The position numbers were made by a program, and so were the translations under genes. From positions 1-11,270 of the forward strand of contig JAITRI010000071.1 in the NCBI GenBank assembly GCA_031288455.1: DNA of 11,270 bases, read 5' to 3'. Origin of the DNA: Puniceicoccales bacterium. Lineage in GTDB: Bacteria; Verrucomicrobiota; Verrucomicrobiia; Opitutales; JAIRKQ01. Within the stretch, counting starts at the first letter, position 1. Every line of letters starts with the position of its first letter. Shown one piece after another: positions 8,584 through 11,270 of this stretch. The notes beneath the pieces were generated by a model. It had not been told where the DNA came from and did not search any database. It was given only the letters and a program-made list of their open reading frames with translations.

Positions 8584-8611
8584 TTGAAAACGTCGAACGT
8601 TAGTCTATTAG
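8584..8611 (+). promoter_or_regulatory. Candidate promoter of the CoA-transferase gene
   Basis: TTGAAA (8584-8589), a 16-base spacer and TATTAG (8606-8611) resemble a sigma70 promoter. If it is used, transcription would start at or just before the ATG at 8619 and would exclude the Shine-Dalgarno at 8611-8615 from the mRNA, so the two signals conflict. An alternative -10-like TAAAAT lies at 8555-8560 but has a poor -35. The promoter assignment is therefore weak. Confidence 0.25.
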
Positions 8612-8615
8612 GAGG
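8611..8615 (+). promoter_or_regulatory. Strong Shine-Dalgarno site of the CoA-transferase gene
   Basis: GGAGG, within TTAGGAGG, sits 3 bases before the ATG at 8619. The spacing is short, but the match to the anti-Shine-Dalgarno is excellent and fixes this start codon. It is the only clear Shine-Dalgarno before any gene in the window. Confidence 0.75.
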
Positions 8616-8618
8616 CAC

Positions 8619-10100
8619 ATGAGAGAGATAGGTGCCGATGACGTCGCAGATTTCGTAAAAAATGGGCACAGGGTGGCATTCGGTGGATTTACGCCGGCGG
8701 GAAGCCCGAAAGTTATTGGTCCGGCGATCGCGAAAAAAGCGGAGGCGGAGCACGCTGTCGGCAATGCATTCGCCATTCACGTGTTTGCCGGGGCGTCCAC
8801 GGGAGATGCCGTTGATGGAGTTTTGGCGCGAGCGAAGGCCGTCATTTCAAAGACCCCGTATCAGGCGAGCGGCGACATGCGGAATGCGGCGAATGCCGGA
8901 GAGGTCAAATATTGGGACATGCACATTTCGCATTTTGCGCAGCAGGTGAAGCAGCGTATTTTGGGAGAAATAGACCTGGCGATCATAGAAGCGGCCGACG
9001 TTTCTCCTGGAGGGGAAATCATTCTAACGACCGCCGTCGGCACGGCTGAAATATTCTGCAGGTACGCGAAAAATATCGCCATAGAGCTCAACGAATACCA
9101 TCCGAAGAAGATTCGCGGGTTGCACGACATATACGAAATGGAGCTTGCCCCAAACACCAAACCGATACCGCTGCTGACGGCGCGCGATAGAATAGGGACC
9201 GACTCCATAGTTGTCGATCCGAACAAAATTCTCGGTGTCGTGCGCACCAATATTCCGGATCAGGCGAGGGTGCTGACGGAATCGGATGCCGATACCGATA
9301 AAATTGGGGAGAATGTGGCGAAGTTTTTAATAGACGAGATGGCCAGCGGACGCATCCCGCGCAAATTTCTCCCCGTTCAATCGGGGGTGGGAAGCATCGC
9401 AAATTCAGTACTAAAGGCGATGTCACTGTGCAGAGAAATCCCGCCCTATGTGATGTATTCAGAAGTTTTGCAGGACTCCGTGATCGCCGCAATAAAATCC
9501 GGCGATGTGCTATTCGGCAGCGCGACCGCACTGGCGGTATCGAACGAATGTTTGGATGAAATTTACGGCAACTACGATTTTTTCAGAGAGCGAATTGTGT
9601 TGCGCCCGGAAGCGATTTCAAATCATCCGGAGATCGCGCTGCGGCTTGGCCTAATTTCCGTCAACACGGCGCTTGAGGCGGACATCTGCGGAAATGTCAA
9701 CAGCACGCACGCGTTTGGCACGAAAGTTGTGAATGGAATCGGAGGGGCCGCCGATTTTGCCAGAAATGCGCAGATTTCAATTTTCGTCTGCAAGTCGACC
9801 GCAAAGGATGGAAAAATCAGCGCCATCGTCCCGCTGTGCAGCCACGTGGACCACACGGAACATTCCGTAAAGGTGCTGATAACGGAGCAGGGAATCGCGG
9901 ATTTGAGAGGGAAAGATCCGCGGCAGCGCGCACGGGCGATCATCGACAACTGCGCCCATGGCGACTACAGGGATATGCTGACTGAATATTTGCGCATTGC
10001 GAAGGAGGGACATGAGCCGTTTTCGCTGCGGAATGCGTTTGGAATGCACGGGGCATTTTTGGCGGAGGGCGACATGCGCCGAGTGTCGTGGATCCGCTGA
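8619..10100 (+). CDS. Succinate/acetate CoA-transferase (acetyl-CoA hydrolase/transferase family)
   Basis: Class I CoA-transferase of the group containing succinyl-CoA:acetate CoA-transferase (AarC, Cat1) and propionyl-CoA:succinate CoA-transferase (ScpC). It exchanges CoA between carboxylates in the cytoplasm through a glutamyl-CoA thioester. The 493-aa length is typical (about 500). Family blocks are FGGFTPAGSPK (21-31), SGVGSIANSVL (255-265), YSEVLQD with the expected catalytic Glu at 282, VLRPEAISNHPE (327-338), LEADICGNVNSTHAFG (352-367), VNGIGGAADFARNA (371-384) and VPLCSHVDHTEHSV...TEQGIADLRG (404-431). The usual GIGGSGDF motif, as I remember it, reads GIGGAADF here. The gene stands alone, with its own ribosome site and 141 bp of upstream sequence. 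The physiological donor/acceptor pair (acetate, propionate or succinate) cannot be read from sequence, so I give no symbol. Confidence 0.93.
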   Translation: MREIGADDVADFVKNGHRVAFGGFTPAGSPKVIGPAIAKKAEAEHAVGNAFAIHVFAGASTGDAVDGVLARAKAVISKTPYQASGDMRNAANAGEVKYWDMHISHFAQQVKQRILGEIDLAIIEAADVSPGGEIILTTAVGTAEIFCRYAKNIAIELNEYHPKKIRGLHDIYEMELAPNTKPIPLLTARDRIGTDSIVVDPNKILGVVRTNIPDQARVLTESDADTDKIGENVAKFLIDEMASGRIPRKFLPVQSGVGSIANSVLKAMSLCREIPPYVMYSEVLQDSVIAAIKSGDVLFGSATALAVSNECLDEIYGNYDFFRERIVLRPEAISNHPEIALRLGLISVNTALEADICGNVNSTHAFGTKVVNGIGGAADFARNAQISIFVCKSTAKDGKISAIVPLCSHVDHTEHSVKVLITEQGIADLRGKDPRQRARAIIDNCAHGDYRDMLTEYLRIAKEGHEPFSLRNAFGMHGAFLAEGDMRRVSWIR

Positions 10101-10238
10101 GTTTCACGCTTCAGGGGATGTGAATTCTATGGACACAAATGGTCGTTCCGCGGTGATGACTGCTGAACCTTCTGTGGATTCGCGCGAAAGCGAATGTCCG
10201 GATGTGTTCACACGTGTGCCGCATCACCACACGACAAA
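10101..10238. other. Gap between CoA-transferase and tRNA, no recognisable gene
   Basis: These 138 bases separate the converging CoA-transferase and tRNA-Pro genes. They hold a hairpin at 10176-10199 (GGATTCGC, loop GCGAAA, GCGAAT-G-TCC with one bulged base) and a perfect 10-bp palindrome CACACGTGTG at 10209-10218. Neither is followed by a T tract on either strand, so no intrinsic terminator can be called. The hairpin may mark the 3' end of the CoA-transferase mRNA or a Rho-dependent end. A 43-codon frame from the ATG at 10130 would run antisense through the tRNA and is not credible. Confidence 0.4.
10135..10145 (+). repeat. Direct repeat copy 1 (ACAAATGGTCG)
   Basis: This 11-base sequence recurs exactly at 10234-10244, 99 bases downstream. 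The second copy covers the last 6 bases of the tRNA-Pro gene (complement of CGACCA) and the 5 bases beyond it. The pairing resembles a worn attachment-site duplication at a tRNA 3' end, but 11 bases is short enough to arise by chance. Confidence 0.4.
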
Positions 10239-10244
10239 TGGTCG
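10234..10244 (+). repeat. Direct repeat copy 2, overlapping the tRNA-Pro 3' end
   Basis: Exact second copy of ACAAATGGTCG. Bases 10239-10244 are the complement of the tRNA CCA end, the discriminator base and the two terminal acceptor-stem bases. tRNA 3' ends are common integration sites for phages and islands. No integrase gene is visible in the window. Confidence 0.4.
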
Positions 10245-10315
10245 GGGCGACCGGATTTGAACCGACGACCTCTACGTCCCTAACGTAGCGCTCTACCAGG
10301 CTAAGCTACGCCCCG
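10239..10315 (-). tRNA. tRNA-Pro, anticodon AGG
   Basis: A complete 77-base tRNA folds on the minus strand. The acceptor stem is CGGGGCG/CGCCCCG with discriminator A and an encoded CCA. The D arm GCTT...GAGC encloses AGCCTGGTA, the anticodon stem is CTACG/CGTAG, and the T arm GTCGG-TTCAAAT-CCGGT contains two G-U pairs. The C1-G72 pair with A73 is the hallmark of bacterial tRNA-Pro, and G35-G36-G37 agrees. The anticodon loop TTAGGGA gives AGG at positions 34-36. E. coli tRNA-Pro loops have C, G or U at position 34 rather than A, so an adenosine (possibly deaminated to inosine) here is unusual. The assignment to proline is firm, and the anticodon is read directly from the sequence. Confidence 0.95.
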
Positions 10316-10429
10316 AAATCACTGCGAATCAGAGGAAAATTTTCATCCGTTGCAAGTCGAATATCTGCGCAAATAAAATTGTACCGGACAAAATTGAAGG
10401 CCAATGATTCGCTGCACATTAAAAATAGC

Positions 10430-10457
10430 TTGTCAAAAACGTTACAATTGCTACAAT
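10430..10457 (+). promoter_or_regulatory. Good sigma70-like promoter of the proline-rich gene
   Basis: TTGTCA (10430-10435; 5/6 to TTGACA), a 16-base spacer and TACAAT (10452-10457; 5/6 to TATAAT) lie in an A/T-rich region between the divergent tRNA and the following gene. Transcription would begin near 10464, about 5 bases before the ATG at 10469, so the mRNA would be almost leaderless. The rest of the divergent gap (10316-10429) holds a GAAAATTTTC palindrome at 10335-10344 and two AAAATTG copies 15 bases apart (10375, 10390), with no assigned function. Confidence 0.55.
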
Positions 10458-10468
10458 ATTTCCCAATT

Positions 10469-11270
10469 ATGCCACATTTTAACGATTTAAGCGCAGCCAC
10501 AGCTGACCTTTACTCCACAGCCAAGAATGCTCCTGGAACATACGAAGCCATTGTAAAATGCGACAGTGGACTTTTTGTGCTAAAAGCGCATAAACCGGCA
10601 AAAGGCCAAGAGACCGAATTTTCAATTGGCCCCATGACTCTGGAGCACATGGAGCAGATGCGCAAGACCAATCCAGGAAAAACACCGCTTGTTATGCGAT
10701 CCGCTGCAGTTGGCGGAGCGCTTGTGGCAAAAATTGGAAACAAAAAAGACGCGTGTAGCACACAAAAGATTAACGATAGCTTAAAAATGTTTGCCAACTC
10801 CCCTGTCGACATTGTGAGATTCGCTCTTGAGGATTTAAAAATCATGATGCGCTATCCTGACATGTATGACCCGAGTGTGGGCAAGAATAGCATATCGAAA
10901 ATAGTCGATAACATAGCAGACATTACCGCAAAAGACTCACAAAATAAAGAACTTTTAAAAGAAATACCCATCATTATTCTGGCATTTCTCAAACAGCCAG
11001 TTGCGAATGGAGAAAGCCGATATGCTAACATGTTATCCAACAATGGCACGCTCCCCGAACAGGATAAGATAGATCTAAGACTGAACACACGGGGAATTAT
11101 TAGACATTTGAATATGAAATGTAGTAGCGGAATGAGTGAAGATGATATGAGAATTCCTACGGCACCGCCACAACCGCCACCAAGAGAATATCAGCGGAAG
11201 GCTCCGTCACCGCCGCCATCTCTCGCTCAATCTCCAAATGCATCTGTGGTGCCGCCGCCGCCTCCTCCGC
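10469..11270 (+). CDS. Unrecognised protein with proline-rich C-terminal region (partial, runs off window)
   Basis: An open frame of 267 codons runs from the ATG at 10469 to the window end without a stop. I do not recognise the family. Residues 1-225 look like a soluble, mixed alpha/beta and helical domain: a strand-like EAIVKCDSGLFVLKAHK at 26-42, then helix-like segments around 112-128 and 140-175. No signal peptide or membrane helix is visible. From residue 230 it becomes low-complexity: 17 of the last 38 residues are proline, in clusters (APPQPPPRE, SPPP) ending in six consecutive prolines at the window edge. Base composition is visibly richer in A, with many AAA, ATA, TTA and AGA codons, unlike the operon genes to the left. 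There is no Shine-Dalgarno, but a good promoter lies immediately upstream. The long frame and promoter make it a likely real gene. A secreted, host-interacting protein is one possibility, unproven. Confidence 0.72.
   Translation, partial: MPHFNDLSAATADLYSTAKNAPGTYEAIVKCDSGLFVLKAHKPAKGQETEFSIGPMTLEHMEQMRKTNPGKTPLVMRSAAVGGALVAKIGNKKDACSTQKINDSLKMFANSPVDIVRFALEDLKIMMRYPDMYDPSVGKNSISKIVDNIADITAKDSQNKELLKEIPIIILAFLKQPVANGESRYANMLSNNGTLPEQDKIDLRLNTRGIIRHLNMKCSSGMSEDDMRIPTAPPQPPPREYQRKAPSPPPSLAQSPNASVVPPPPPP

Noticed and set aside
10130..10260. A 43-codon plus-strand frame after the CoA-transferase gene.
   Set aside because: Its end runs antisense through the tRNA-Pro gene, and the peptide has no recognisable features.
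1..11270. CRISPR arrays, insertion sequences, toxin-antitoxin pairs, riboswitches or phage genes.
   Set aside because: I looked for regular repeats, transposase or integrase motifs, small paired genes and conserved leader structures and saw none beyond the short direct repeat reported.

Overview
The window looks like a chromosomal stretch of a Gram-negative bacterium. An LptF/LptG-type lipopolysaccharide-export permease implies an LPS outer membrane. The style of three genes (LeuRS with an 'HPEGYTASDI' block, Rho with a long disordered N-terminus, and a PfkB kinase beginning 'FDGFVD..' with 'GKSSNVELVPQ..GGNGP') reminds me of the PVC superphylum, most likely Verrucomicrobiota (Opitutia/Puniceicoccales-like). 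That placement comes from remembered family resemblance and was not searched. Genes are packed tightly and most lack a Shine-Dalgarno sequence.

Layout. On the minus strand, rho (61..1974) is followed by a plausible intrinsic terminator (20..42). A divergent intergenic region of about 240 bp separates it from a plus-strand operon: leuS (2216..4792), an LptF/LptG-family permease (4799..5935), a PfkB-family sugar or nucleoside kinase (5938..7002), tmk (7007..7624) and the DNA polymerase III delta-prime gene holB (7599..8477). Junctions in this operon range from a 26-bp overlap to a 6-bp gap. After 141 bp comes a monocistronic succinate/acetate CoA-transferase (8619..10100), the only gene with a textbook ribosome-binding site. 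Next, on the minus strand, is a complete tRNA-Pro gene with encoded CCA and the unusual anticodon AGG (10239..10315). Divergent from it, a good sigma70-like promoter drives an unrecognised, A-rich gene with a proline-rich tail (10469 to beyond the window end).

How the genes work together. Most of the window is housekeeping: transcription termination, Leu-tRNA charging, dTTP synthesis, clamp loading, LPS export and acyl-CoA/acetate metabolism. The pairing of tmk with holB is common in bacteria. The accessory part is the right-hand end, past the tRNA. There, base composition and codon use shift, a short direct repeat touches the tRNA 3' end, and the proline-rich protein resembles no housekeeping family I know. 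If the window holds something undescribed, it is most likely this last gene and its surroundings. The A34-containing tRNA-Pro and the prion-like Rho extension are the next most unusual items.
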